A stretch of DNA of 21,439 nucleotides from a virus. Under the pieces are notes generated by a model. It was given only the letters and a program-made list of their open reading frames with translations. It was not told the DNA's origin and did no database searches. Positions 6,654 through 14,064 of the stretch are shown here, one piece after another (position 1 is the stretch's first letter; every line of letters begins with the position of its first letter). The stretch is from positions 1-21,439 of the IMG/VR virus record IMGVR_UViG_3300011114_000154; one strand, given 5' to 3'. The position numbers and the translations under genes were made by a program.

Positions 6654-8288
6654 CTACACAAATGTGCCAGTTGTTGCGCTGATCTTTTTGACTGTATAGT
6701 AAGACCCAGCCAATGGTGTTGCCGTACCCGCACTTTGGGTTAATTGCAGCTTGAAGCTTGTCGCGGCGTTGGTCTGAACTTGAGTGACAAACTGGAATGC
6801 ATGGTTAACGGCAGTTGTCAGCGATCCAGTTGCCGCAAAGGCAGCCGTTGTTGCGCCCTGCGATCCAGCAAATCCGCTTATTGGTGCGCCAGCGGCAATA
6901 CCAGTCACTGGAGATGCCAGATAAGTGCCTACGATGCGTGTGGGGGCGGATGATGCGGTCAAAGTCCAAGTCGCCGTTCCCGCAGTGGTTTTTGTCATCA
7001 CCGCGTAAATGTAGATTTCGTACACAGACGAGGCTTCAAGAGATATTGCCGAGGTTGCCCCAAAGAAATCACCAATGGTGGGGCCAAATGCAGTTACGTT
7101 TGCGGCAAGGTTAAATGTCTGCTCCCCGACGATAGCACCATTACCCGATGTGGCGTTGGCGGAAACCGCACCCGTGATCGTTGGGGCGGTTCCAAGGACA
7201 ACAGAGCCAGTTCCCGTAACAGACTGGAAATCAGTGAAACCAGCCTCCCAATCTGCGGCAGTGGTGAGAGTGGTGCCAATACAAGTCACCATCGCGCTCA
7301 GGCCAGCAATTACGGTTGTCACAAGGTTTCCGCCAGACGAGTTGACAGTGAGTGACCCAGTGGAGTTGTTTACGATGTGAAAAGACCAACCAGCCCCAAG
7401 GGTTGACGTGACGGGCAATGTAATTGTCTGCGTGGTCGAACCAGTGAACAGTTGGTACTGGCTGCTCGTGTTGGTCAAGACTGTTGTGCCAGCCGCCGTT
7501 GCGGTGGATGTGTAGCCCAAAAGAACTGCAGCAGCCGCTGGAGCGGTGGTTACGCCAGTGCCGCCATTGCCCAGTGGCAAAGTTCCAGAAACGTCTGCCG
7601 TGAGACTGACGGCGCTAAAAGTGGGAGCGCCAGATGCGTTCCCGTGGAGAACCTGAGTTGCCGTCCCAGCCGCCGTGGATGCCATTGCAGTGGTGGTGCT
7701 TCCGTAGATCAAGCCATACTGTGTGAGGGCGCTGCCCTGTCCAGTGCCGCCATCAGCCACAGCCAAGTCTGTGATACCCGTAATCGACCCGCCCGTAATG
7801 GCCACGCTGTTGGCGTTTTGGGTGGACATGGTTCCAAGTCCAGTGATGTCAGTGCTTGGGATGGTTGCGGACGCTGTGAGCGGTGTCGTGCCGCTGCCTT
7901 TGACGTACCCAGTCAGTGTTGATACCCCAGTGCCACCATCAGCCACCGCCAGATCGGTGATGCCAGTGATAGAGCCACCCGTAATCGCCACGGCACTTGC
8001 GTCCTGCGTGGACATCGTACCAAGGCCCGTGATGTCTGTATTTGGGATGGTTGCCGACCCCGTAAATGGGGTGGTTCCGCTGCCTTTGACGTAGCCAGTG
8101 ATGGTTGTGACACCCGTGCCGCCCACGCTGACTGAAAAAGGAAACGTTATGGGTGTGGTGATGCGGGCAGCCGCGATGACTTGAGCCAAGCTGATCTTTA
8201 CAGATGTGCCAGCTTGTACGCCTTCAAACAGTTCAGCCCCAGATAGGGAGGCAACGGCGGGAAGGTTCGGGATTTGTACGTTCGCCAT
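6654..8288 (-). CDS. Tail fibre / receptor-binding protein with 62-residue repeats
   Basis: 544 residues, rich in Gly, Thr, Ser and Ala, with no catalytic motif. The N-terminus (ANVQIPNLPAVASLSGAELFEGVQ, given as NLPAVASLSGAELFEGVQ) is typical of fibres that attach to the tail. Residues about 56-185 hold two tandem 62-residue units starting with GGTG (GYVKGSGTTP, SATIP-x-TDITGLGTMSTQ, VAITGGSITGITDLAVADGG) and a third GGTG start. The middle contains further GNGGTGVTT-type motifs seen in long fibres. The C-terminal 155 residues (from NLAANVTAFGPTIGDFF) look like a compact beta domain that may bind the receptor. It lies between a zinc-finger protein and the lysis cassette. The start shares a base with the upstream stop (TGATG). 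Confidence 0.8.
   Translation of the reverse strand: MANVQIPNLPAVASLSGAELFEGVQAGTSVKISLAQVIAAARITTPITFPFSVSVGGTGVTTITGYVKGSGTTPFTGSATIPNTDITGLGTMSTQDASAVAITGGSITGITDLAVADGGTGVSTLTGYVKGSGTTPLTASATIPSTDITGLGTMSTQNANSVAITGGSITGITDLAVADGGTGQGSALTQYGLIYGSTTTAMASTAAGTATQVLHGNASGAPTFSAVSLTADVSGTLPLGNGGTGVTTAPAAAAVLLGYTSTATAAGTTVLTNTSSQYQLFTGSTTQTITLPVTSTLGAGWSFHIVNNSTGSLTVNSSGGNLVTTVIAGLSAMVTCIGTTLTTAADWEAGFTDFQSVTGTGSVVLGTAPTITGAVSANATSGNGAIVGEQTFNLAANVTAFGPTIGDFFGATSAISLEASSVYEIYIYAVMTKTTAGTATWTLTASSAPTRIVGTYLASPVTGIAAGAPISGFAGSQGATTAAFAATGSLTTAVNHAFQFVTQVQTNAATSFKLQLTQSAGTATPLAGSYYTVKKISATTGTFV
7741..8112 (-). repeat. Two tandem 186-bp units inside the tail-fibre gene
   Basis: Units at 7741-7926 and 7927-8112 align end to end without gaps and stay in frame (62 codons each). 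They are close but not identical at DNA level, with most changes at third codon positions, so the duplication is not very recent. A third start of the unit follows at 8113 (cccgtgccgcc) and then diverges. Repeats of this kind lengthen fibre shafts. Confidence 0.85.
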
Positions 8289-8788
8289 CAGATCGGCCCT
8301 GTCTTTGGAACTTCAGTGTTACCATACGGCAAACCTGGGTCATTGTCACCTGGGGCATTGGGGTCAGTGCCAGGTCTTTCATTCAGGCTGCCATCCGCAA
8401 ATCCTGTCTGCTGGACAACGCGCTTCTTGTCGTTTTCGGTGATGCGGGTGTCGCCATCTGGCACCATGAGGCCAGTCTTGGCGTTCATGGTCGCGGGCAA
8501 GCTCGTCAGGCGATAATCAGTCTCGGCGCGCTCGAATTGCTCTGGGCGCGGGTTCAAGATCGGAATAGGGTCTGCGGGCAGCACGATGGCGCGAAGCTGC
8601 TGCTGTGGGTTATCCAAGCAGTGCCTGCACACCAAGATGCGCTTATTGATGATCGACGCGCCAGCCCAGTCATACTGCCAATTCAGATCGACGTGGTTAT
8701 AGCGGCCACCGCACCGATCACAGATTGCGTGTGCGGCGGGTGATACCCGTGACGTTCTTGCCTTACCTGATCTAGATGCGTATGCCAT
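8288..8788 (-). CDS. Conserved phage protein with four-Cys zinc-binding site
   Basis: 166 residues. Two Cys pairs, C23-x-x-C26 (ICDRCG) and C54-x-x-C57 (VCRHCLD), enclose a segment with HVDLNWQYDWAGASIINKR and very likely bind one zinc ion. A conserved-looking stretch (PQQQLRAIVLPADPIPILNPRP) follows, and the C-terminal third is Pro/Asp/Gly-rich and probably disordered. Proteins of this layout are common beside tail genes in phages and remain without an assigned function; the Cys pairs alone do not make it a nuclease. It starts with a TAATG overlap with the GIY-YIG gene upstream, and its stop overlaps the start of the fibre gene, so it is embedded in the operon. Confidence 0.78.
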   Translation of the reverse strand: MAYASRSGKARTSRVSPAAHAICDRCGGRYNHVDLNWQYDWAGASIINKRILVCRHCLDNPQQQLRAIVLPADPIPILNPRPEQFERAETDYRLTSLPATMNAKTGLMVPDGDTRITENDKKRVVQQTGFADGSLNERPGTDPNAPGDNDPGLPYGNTEVPKTGPI

Positions 8789-9441
8789 TACGACAAAGCC
8801 TTTTCTCGTTCGCGCCGCGCACGTTGAGACTCTCTCATTTTTGCCTTTGTGTCATCAGACATTTTTGGCCTTGGCTTTCCACGGGTCTTTGATCCATAGG
8901 TATTGCCAAGGTGTGCCTTGGATATTTTTTTACGGGCTTCCTCGGATACGGGATGACCCATAGCTGAAATAGACATCTTTGCCTTCGTTTCTAAAGATGC
9001 TTTTCTTCCCGCCCGCCCGCCAGAACACTTTGCCCTTACAGCATCATTATCCATGCCAATTTTGGTGGCAATGGAGTGCTTCTCTCTTGAATCAGGCGCA
9101 GACCAACGTTTTTTGGATGCAGCCCTCATTTTTTCTAATACGTCTTCAGGCGGGCTTTTCAAACCGTCACCGCCAGCAGTTTTGTTTGAAAGTTCAACGT
9201 TGCGTTCTTTCCAAAAAGCAATTCGCTCTATCTCCAAGCGCAATGCGTCATCCTCAGAAAGGCCAGATGCAACCATGCGTACCTCTACGCACATTCCAAG
9301 CTTCTTTAGCTTGTTCTTTATATTGCTGTGATGTTTGTTTCTGGTTCGATTTGGGTCAAACCTAGACGCACTACCCTTGCCCACATAAAACGGGAGGTCA
9401 AGATCGGGTCGCCAATGCTCATATACGTAAAACTTTTTCAT
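8788..9441 (-). CDS. GIY-YIG homing endonuclease with NUMOD3-like repeats (copy A)
   Basis: 217 residues. The catalytic GIY-YIG domain spans about residues 1-95: YVYEH (GIY strand), FYVGKG (YIG strand), RF and NKHH downstream, a helix with LEIERIAFW that supplies the likely catalytic Glu70 or Glu72, and LSNKTAGGDG. The rest is basic and holds NUMOD3-like DNA-binding elements (SLETKAKMS, SEEARKKISKAHLG, SDDTKAKMRES). Such enzymes cut DNA lacking their gene and spread by repair. It is free-standing and joined to both neighbours by overlapping stop/start codons (ATGA with the adaptor before it, TAATG with the zinc protein after it). Its sequence is visibly more A/T-rich than its neighbours. Confidence 0.9.
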   Translation of the reverse strand: MKKFYVYEHWRPDLDLPFYVGKGSASRFDPNRTRNKHHSNIKNKLKKLGMCVEVRMVASGLSEDDALRLEIERIAFWKERNVELSNKTAGGDGLKSPPEDVLEKMRAASKKRWSAPDSREKHSIATKIGMDNDAVRAKCSGGRAGRKASLETKAKMSISAMGHPVSEEARKKISKAHLGNTYGSKTRGKPRPKMSDDTKAKMRESQRARREREKALS

Positions 9442-10118
9442 CTAAAATACGACCCCAACATTGGTGAAATGTACGTGCCGACATTCTCCACGTTCTGGTT
9501 GGATGCGATGGCATAGCTCTCATCGGCCTGAGCCTTGAGTGCCACGGCCATTTGCGGGTTCCAGATGCGCGCCAGTCGGTATGACAGTCCGTCAGCAAAG
9601 CACTCCAGCCACAAATAGGGAATTTCGACATTTTCGTTATTTTGGAGATTTGAGTCTTGGATTTGGCGCACACGGTAATACTTCAGGATCGTGGATGACG
9701 TGCCATCAGGAACGGGCCACAGCGTGATTGTGGGCGAGATGAGGCGGTCATACCAGAAGGACGTGACGAAGCCCTTCTGCTCCTTGTTTGGGTACGATGC
9801 GTACTCTGTGCGGCTGATTGGCATGATGACACGGTCAATGCCCTGATCTGTCGTGGTATATGCGTCGAGGATCATGACTGTGTTTGGCGCTACGGCGTAG
9901 GTGGTCTGGCCCTCAATCAGTGGCGTGGTGATCAGGTCAACCGCCCAAAGGTTTACGCCCTGATTTGAAAATCTTGAAAGCATCATGTTGGCAGCCATTC
10001 TTGCTGTCTCCATGTGTTCTTGCAAAATAGAAGCTGGACGTATGCCTATGTTTTGATAAGCATAGAGAACTATTTCTCCCAATCCTGGATTAAACGTGTA
10101 TGCACCACTAGTGGTCAT
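9438..10118 (-). CDS. Head-tail adaptor / P22 gp4-like tail accessory protein
   Basis: 226 residues. The N-terminal helical part (GEIVLYAYQNIGIRPASILQ, then HMETARMAANMMLSRFSNQGVNLW) is the pattern of P22 gp4-type proteins, which bind below the portal and start head closure. The central part is beta-rich (GQTTYAVAPNTVMILDAY, DRLISPTITLWPVPDG, STILKYYRVRQIQD) and the C-terminal part is helical (IPYLWLECFADGLSYRLARIW, then MAVALKAQADESYAIA). AGGAGG lies about six bases before the start. The gene is flanked on both sides by related GIY-YIG endonuclease genes, and its own stop and start overlap them. It follows the capsid module in the P22-like order of coat, then gp4. Confidence 0.72.
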   Translation of the reverse strand: MTTSGAYTFNPGLGEIVLYAYQNIGIRPASILQEHMETARMAANMMLSRFSNQGVNLWAVDLITTPLIEGQTTYAVAPNTVMILDAYTTTDQGIDRVIMPISRTEYASYPNKEQKGFVTSFWYDRLISPTITLWPVPDGTSSTILKYYRVRQIQDSNLQNNENVEIPYLWLECFADGLSYRLARIWNPQMAVALKAQADESYAIASNQNVENVGTYISPMLGSYFR

Positions 10119-10717
10119 AGCTCCCTCCTGGTATTCTCCGCAACCCTGCGCTTCTCACTCCACGGTTTACCTTTATTGGCAGCGCTCAGAGAAGCCCTCG
10201 TCTCATCGCTTACAATCTTTCCTGTGTGTGCGGCTGAAATTTTAGCTTTATGCTCTGCCGAAAGCGGATTACCACGGCGTTTTTCAGCACCCATCTCTAT
10301 TGCCTCTCGCGGCTGTTTGCGGCCAATTAGGGGGGCAATGCGCCTAGCTACAACATCTGGTTTTTGCTTCTTCCCAAGTTTGGCAGCGGACATTTTGGCC
10401 TTAGCTTCATCCGACATCTTCAAGCCGCTTACACCATCTCCGCCATTAGTGCGATTTGCAAGATCAATGCCAGCCTCACGCCAAAAAGCAATACGTTCAA
10501 CCTCAATCGCAAATGCCTCATCCTCAGTCAAGCCTGTCGCAACCATGCGCACTTCCATGCCGCTACCTTCGCGGGATAGTTTACCCATAATTGCCCGATG
10601 ATGAGCATTACGGTCACGCATCTTGTATGCGCGAATGCCCTTACCCTTACCAACGTAAAAACATTCATCACGGTCAAGCCGCCAGTGTTCGTACACATAG
10701 AAAACGCTGGTGGTCAT
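10115..10717 (-). CDS. GIY-YIG homing endonuclease with NUMOD3-like repeats (copy B)
   Basis: 200 residues. The N-terminal 95 residues match copy A closely by eye: FYVYEHWR, FYVGKG, NAHH, EVRMVATGL, ED-x-A, the helix with IEVERIAFW carrying the likely catalytic Glu72, and NRTNGGDG. Repeats of NUMOD3 type follow (SDEAKAKMSAAKLGK, SAEHKAKISAAHTGK, SDETRASLSAANKGK). The last codons (N-T-R-R-E-L) double as the ribosome-binding site of the adaptor gene, and its stop is inside the adaptor start (ATGA). Its first four residues, MTTS, are the same as those of the adaptor. These points suggest that the element inserted exactly at the adaptor start. Function as in copy A. Confidence 0.9.
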   Translation of the reverse strand: MTTSVFYVYEHWRLDRDECFYVGKGKGIRAYKMRDRNAHHRAIMGKLSREGSGMEVRMVATGLTEDEAFAIEVERIAFWREAGIDLANRTNGGDGVSGLKMSDEAKAKMSAAKLGKKQKPDVVARRIAPLIGRKQPREAIEMGAEKRRGNPLSAEHKAKISAAHTGKIVSDETRASLSAANKGKPWSEKRRVAENTRREL

Positions 10718-10720
10718 TTT

Positions 10721-10972
10721 TTAACACTTCCATGCTTTCAGGGACAGGGCTTTGCGAGTTGGCTTGCCCTTCTCGTCCGTCATCGGGCCTTCCATGCCAG
10801 ACATCCTGGCGCAGAATGACTTCTTGCGCCCAGCATCCTTTTCCGTCTTTGGATTTGGCGCTGGTGGCTTCAGGTTCATGCCCTGAGCCTTTGCTGATGC
10901 TCGGCCCTTTGCATTGAGACCGCCAGCTGGATTTTTTCCCTCAGCCCTCTGCCAAGCAGGTGTCTTTGCCAT
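10721..10972 (-). CDS. Small basic phage protein (DUF6321-like)
   Basis: 83 residues, strongly basic. The sequence begins KTPAWQRAEGKNPAGGLNAKGR, here split as KTPAWQRAEGKNPAGG and LNAKGRASAKAQG, and continues with LKPPAPNPKT, KKSFCARMSGMEGPM and RKALSLKAWKC. This pattern is that of the DUF6321 type found in many aquatic phages, where it occurs among structural genes and has no proven role. The high Lys/Arg/Gly content and two Cys residues suggest binding to nucleic acid, which is inference. Its start overlaps the stop of the upstream gene (TAATG) and it lies directly before GIY-YIG copy B. Confidence 0.75.
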   Translation of the reverse strand: MAKTPAWQRAEGKNPAGGLNAKGRASAKAQGMNLKPPAPNPKTEKDAGRKKSFCARMSGMEGPMTDEKGKPTRKALSLKAWKC

Positions 10973-11280
10973 TACCGAATACCCGCCTGAACGATATATG
11001 CCGTAACGGTGCCAGAGCCAGAGGTCACGTTGATCGAAAGCGCGTGGTGCGGAACCGTGATCGACCCATTTGTGGATGCGGTCTTGGCCGAGAAGCCAGC
11101 GTCAACGGCCCACACGGACGGGGTTACCACTGAGGGATCATCCATTGAAATTTCAATGTTGAACGTGGCCGTGCCAGATACGACTGCGATGACGCCGACA
11201 TTAAAGGGGTTTTGGAAACTGTCAGAGGCAATGACCGCGCTCCGCCCAGTGCCAGTTTTTGAGATTGTGACGGGGGTCAT
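10972..11280 (-). CDS. Small beta-rich phage structural protein
   Basis: 102 residues with alternating hydrophobic and Thr/Ser residues that suggest a beta sandwich (PFNVGVIAVVSGTATFNIEIS, given as NVGVIAVVSGTATFNIEIS; then SITVPHHALSINVTSGSGTV and TAYIVQAGI). An Asp-Asp motif and a Trp-Ala-Val segment lie in the middle. Small proteins of this kind near the capsid gene often decorate or cement the head, but this is only a position-based guess. GGAGAC precedes the ATG. The gap upstream (11281-11326) contains a GC-rich hairpin. Confidence 0.72.
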   Translation of the reverse strand: MTPVTISKTGTGRSAVIASDSFQNPFNVGVIAVVSGTATFNIEISMDDPSVVTPSVWAVDAGFSAKTASTNGSITVPHHALSINVTSGSGTVTAYIVQAGIR

Positions 11281-11305
11281 GCCTGTCTCCTACAGAAGTG
11301 GATGA

Positions 11306-11321
11306 GGGGCTGTGAGGCCCC
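11306..11321 (-). promoter_or_regulatory. GC hairpin between two small structural genes
   Basis: GGGGC and GCCCC pair across a six-base loop, with further G/C bases beside the stem. It lies five bases after the stop of the gene at 11327-11515 and before the ribosome-binding site of the next gene. No T-run follows on the minus strand, so it is not a classical terminator and may act on RNA stability or processing. Confidence 0.4.
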
Positions 11322-11326
11322 CCACG

Positions 11327-11515
11327 CTATTTTGCCTTGGCGGCTGCTGCCGACATCAGTGGCATACCATGTACAGGTTGTCCACCAGTGACGGTGCGGC
11401 TTCCAGTGGGGTTGTGCGGGGTGAAGTCCTCGGTGACCGAAGGCTTACCCGTGCTGACCGATTTATCGATGGTCATCGAGGGTTTCTTGTTCCCAACGCG
11501 GATGCCATTTTCCAT
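11327..11515 (-). CDS. Small phage protein of unknown function
   Basis: 62 residues, hydrophilic, with many Lys, Ser, Thr and Pro (NGIRVGNKKPSMTIDKS, TGKPSVTEDFTPHNPTGSRT) and a short Ala-rich end. It has no membrane segment or catalytic motif. It is probably flexible. The start shares one base with the stop of the upstream structural gene (TAATG), which makes coupled translation likely and supports it as a real gene. It ends just before a GC hairpin. I do not recognise a family. Confidence 0.6.
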   Translation of the reverse strand: MENGIRVGNKKPSMTIDKSVSTGKPSVTEDFTPHNPTGSRTVTGGQPVHGMPLMSAAAAKAK

Positions 11516-11973
11516 TATGCGAGATCGTGCGCTTGGATGTAACGGACGGTGATCGTGCCAACGCCCGTTCCCGTGTTTGCCGACAGAACAAAGATGCGCT
11601 TGTCGGTGGTGCCAGTGTCGTCCCAGTTGGCGGTGCGTGTTGCGTCAGAACCTGGGTTCAGACCGATAACACCGATGGTGCCGCCAGCAGCGGCAGAGAC
11701 AAGTTCAGTCGAGGTGGCTGAAGTGCCAACGCTGAACGTGGTTGCGGCACCGCTCCATACGGCAGTCACAACCATCTGCATGTTCAAGATATGGCTGTTG
11801 GCAGGCAGCACAATGGTGGTACCCAGTGCAGTTGCCGTCAGCGCCTGCGTGATTGGATAGGTCTGAACCATGACAACCGAGCCAACGTTCTTAACGTCTT
11901 GGCCGAGTGTGGTGCCAGAGGTGTTCAGAATATTGCCCGCACGAATCGGGCCAGTGAAAGTAGTCTTGCCCAT
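11515..11973 (-). CDS. Putative head decoration protein
   Basis: 152 residues from the ATG at 11973, which has AAAGGAG six bases upstream; an upstream in-frame ATG at 12015 has no such site and would add an unusual leader. The sequence starts GKTTFTGPIRAGNILNTSG and then is beta-rich (VGSVVMVQTYPITQ, TIVLPANSHILNMQMVVTAVW, TFSVGTSATSTELVSAA, RIFVLSANTGTGVGTITVRYI). It lies directly after the major capsid gene, the common place for decoration or cement proteins. A role in the outer head layer or as a head fibre is therefore inferred from position and fold type only. Confidence 0.68.
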   Translation of the reverse strand: MGKTTFTGPIRAGNILNTSGTTLGQDVKNVGSVVMVQTYPITQALTATALGTTIVLPANSHILNMQMVVTAVWSGAATTFSVGTSATSTELVSAAAGGTIGVIGLNPGSDATRTANWDDTGTTDKRIFVLSANTGTGVGTITVRYIQAHDLA

Positions 11974-12060
11974 TTGAGGCTCCTTTTGCACGATAGGGAC
12001 GGTCTGTCTGTGCAAAGTCCGCTAGGGCGGTCAGATCGTCCGATTGATCCTAGATGGTGA

Positions 12061-12086
12061 AGGGGGCCGAGGCCCCCTCCGTTTTT
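12061..12086. terminator. Strong hairpin after the capsid gene, T-run on the plus strand
   Basis: A perfect 18-base palindrome (AGGGGGCCGAGGCCCCCT, 12061-12078) is followed on the plus strand by CCG and five T. As a Rho-independent terminator it would stop plus-strand transcripts. On the minus strand, where the capsid mRNA runs, the same hairpin comes 12 bases after the stop codon, with five A before it and no T-run after it. There it more likely protects the 3' end of capsid mRNA or causes partial termination. Confidence 0.6.
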
Positions 12087-12089
12087 CGC

Positions 12090-13001
12090 TTAGGTCGGGA
12101 ACGAGCCGAAGATCGAACGCCAGTTGTAGTATCCGAAAGAATAACGCTCATATCCTTTTACGAGCAAGTTATCCGTAACGAAGTCCACTTGCATATCCGT
12201 TTCGAACTTTACCCGCTCCATATAGGATAGGCCGTCGATGTTGGTCAGCAAGAACCATGCGCCAGTCGAGGTCAAGAAGTCGTTGACCATGTAGCCCTCT
12301 GGCAAGCCGCCAGCGGTGGACATGATCGCGTTGACATCGTTGTCCGCCGTGCCTGGGCGCAGTTCGGTTTTCGTCAGACGAATTGCAACTGGTTCCAGTT
12401 GAGGTGGTACAATCAGCTTACGGCCACGGGCGAAGACCTTCAGGCCAGCCTGATCGCGGAAGTTTGTACGAATTGCAATCATGCCGTTCAGCAGGGTCGC
12501 CTCGTTCAATTCCACATCGGTCGTTGGGCGGTTTGCAACCGTGCCACCATCGATTGGGTGCGCGGTCGAGATCAGAGCCACGCCGTCACCACCGATTGCA
12601 CCGTTGTAGGTGGTCGCGGTGTTCAGGATGTTTGCGCCGTAGATTTCCTTGGTCTGCTGGAACGATTCCACCAAGCCGAGGTTCGAGGGAGCAAACTGCG
12701 TTTTGTACAGGTTATCGTCAATGGCTTTGCGAGTGATCGCGTAGCCCAAGCCGATTTCCGTATGCTCTTGGTTGTAGATAAAACGCTCACCAGCGCCGTT
12801 GTCGAATGCGGTACGGCCGCCCTCGGTTTTCAACTGCGCGAAGCCCAAGAAGCGCATTTCTGCGGTGCGCTCAAGCGCCATCTTGGAGTTGTGCTTCGTG
12901 AAAATTTTATCGTACTGAGATGGGATCATCTCGTACTTGCCTTCGATACCACGCAAGCCTGGCAGGAGAAGGTCTTTGATTGCTGAAAGATTAACAGCCA
13001 T
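12090..13001 (-). CDS. Major capsid protein
   Basis: 303 residues, the usual size for an HK97-fold coat protein without a delta domain. It starts with AVNLSAIKDLLLPGLRGI and then has IPSQYDKIFTKHNS, a loop region with KTEGGRTAFDNG, the helix YAITRKAIDDNLYKTQFA, the strand-rich P-like part (VALISTAHPIDGGT, ELNEATLLNGMIAIRTNF, GRKLIVPPQLEPVA) and the C-terminal FVTDNLLVKGYERYSFGYYNW. These segments correspond to a common capsid family in tailed phages. AAGGAG lies about seven bases before the start. The gene follows a putative decoration or head protein and comes after the scaffold in the same strand order. It probably forms the icosahedral shell. Confidence 0.85.
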   Translation of the reverse strand: MAVNLSAIKDLLLPGLRGIEGKYEMIPSQYDKIFTKHNSKMALERTAEMRFLGFAQLKTEGGRTAFDNGAGERFIYNQEHTEIGLGYAITRKAIDDNLYKTQFAPSNLGLVESFQQTKEIYGANILNTATTYNGAIGGDGVALISTAHPIDGGTVANRPTTDVELNEATLLNGMIAIRTNFRDQAGLKVFARGRKLIVPPQLEPVAIRLTKTELRPGTADNDVNAIMSTAGGLPEGYMVNDFLTSTGAWFLLTNIDGLSYMERVKFETDMQVDFVTDNLLVKGYERYSFGYYNWRSIFGSFPT

Positions 13002-13012
13002 TTTCTATCTCC

Positions 13013-13966
13013 TTAGATGCCAGCAAAGTTGCGTGGCATTGCGTTGTTGAAGCCAACGATGATCTCGTTGTACCCGCTCGTATTGTCGTTGCCGTTGATC
13101 CCAATCAGTGGCGAAGTTTGACCAGGTTCGAAGTTGGCAAGAGCAATGATGCGGAATGGCAACGCAGCGTTTGCACCCAGCACACCAGCCGAAGACAGGG
13201 TGTACTGATCAGCGAACATGGTGGAGATACCCGTCGAGGTACGGCCATTCGTTTCGCCAGTTGCAGTGCTGTCCTGCCAGTTGAAGCCGATGTTCTCGCC
13301 CACGTTGGCTTGGCCGACAGCCGTTGCCGTGGTGTTTGAGTTGCCAGTTTGCACGGTGAAGTGAGCATTTGGGTCGGTGATAACGTAGGCAATCACATCA
13401 CCAGAAGCGTCCGAGCCGCCCCAGTAGTTCGACCATACAGTGCGCTTCTGCGATACCGACAGGTATTTGCAGCCAGTGAACACGCCAGCCACAGGAACGT
13501 AGACGGTGACCACGGGGGTGGAGGTTGCCGAGGTTGCTGCGGTTGTGGTGGTGCTTTGAACAACCACGGTCGTGGAGGTGGCCGAAGTGACCGTGAAGAC
13601 ACCGTTTGGAACACCAGTCGCGTTGGTCACAACCACAACAGAACCCACTGGGGCTGCCCAGTTGGTCGATGCGAAGGTTGGGATGTTTGCGGTGCTGGAC
13701 GAGATCGCGGTGAAGGTGATCGTCATTGCGCCAGTGGCGACAGTGGCGATGCCAGTGGCAGCAACGGTCAGGGTTACTGGGCCAGTTGCTTGGGCAATGT
13801 AACCAGTGCCTACGCCAGTAGCGTTGGTGGCCTGCATTACAGGGTCATTGAAGAAAATTGGGGTCGTATTGCCCGATGCAATCGCGGCCATGGTCTGCTC
13901 GTAGGTTGGAGCCGAACCAGCGCCTGAATACTGGGCGAAACCGACAGGCGCAAACGTATTTGCCAT
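13013..13966 (-). CDS. Capsid-associated structural protein with an inserted beta module
   Basis: 317 residues. The outer parts look like one conserved phage protein usually found next to the coat gene: the N-terminus APVGFAQYSGAGSAPTYEQ, then GNTTPIFFNDPVM, and the later part FTGCKYLSVSQKRTVWSNYW, VIAYVITDPNAHFTVQ, GENIGFNWQD and LPFRIIALANFEPG. Between them, residues about 62-157 are a Thr/Val-rich insert (VGSVVVVTNATGVPNGVFTV, TTVVVQSTTTT) of the FCCH-like barrel type also seen in the large neck protein. Its precise role is unknown: decoration, head fibre or minor coat are all possible. AAAGGAG precedes the ATG, and a promoter-like site lies about 100 bases upstream. Confidence 0.75.
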   Translation of the reverse strand: MANTFAPVGFAQYSGAGSAPTYEQTMAAIASGNTTPIFFNDPVMQATNATGVGTGYIAQATGPVTLTVAATGIATVATGAMTITFTAISSSTANIPTFASTNWAAPVGSVVVVTNATGVPNGVFTVTSATSTTVVVQSTTTTAATSATSTPVVTVYVPVAGVFTGCKYLSVSQKRTVWSNYWGGSDASGDVIAYVITDPNAHFTVQTGNSNTTATAVGQANVGENIGFNWQDSTATGETNGRTSTGISTMFADQYTLSSAGVLGANAALPFRIIALANFEPGQTSPLIGINGNDNTSGYNEIIVGFNNAMPRNFAGI

Positions 13967-14039
13967 GCGGAAATCTCCTTTACAGGAGGTCTATTTCGCG
14001 CACCGAGGCGATTTATGACCAAGGGGGTGATTTGGACAG

Positions 14040-14052
14040 CCCCGCCGAGGGG
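14040..14052 (-). promoter_or_regulatory. Short GC hairpin in the capsid-operon leader
   Basis: CCCC and GGGG pair around a five-base loop within the leader before the gene at 13013-13966, downstream of the promoter-like site. It may stabilise the leader or influence translation, but the stem is short. Confidence 0.25.
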
Positions 14053-14064
14053 ATGGATGTACGC

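Noticed and set aside
7741-8112. Tandem repeats considered as a CRISPR array
   Set aside because: The units are 186 bases, contiguous, in frame within a fibre gene, and have no spacers.
11974-12015. Longer N-terminus for the putative decoration protein (ATG 12015)
   Set aside because: The internal ATG at 11973 has AAAGGAG at ideal distance; the extension has none.
12061-12086. Classical terminator for the capsid mRNA
   Set aside because: The T-run is on the plus-strand side only, so a full Rho-independent stop of minus-strand transcription is not supported.
12399-13927. Plus-strand open frames opposite the capsid and decoration genes
   Set aside because: They are antisense to clear structural genes and carry no domain.
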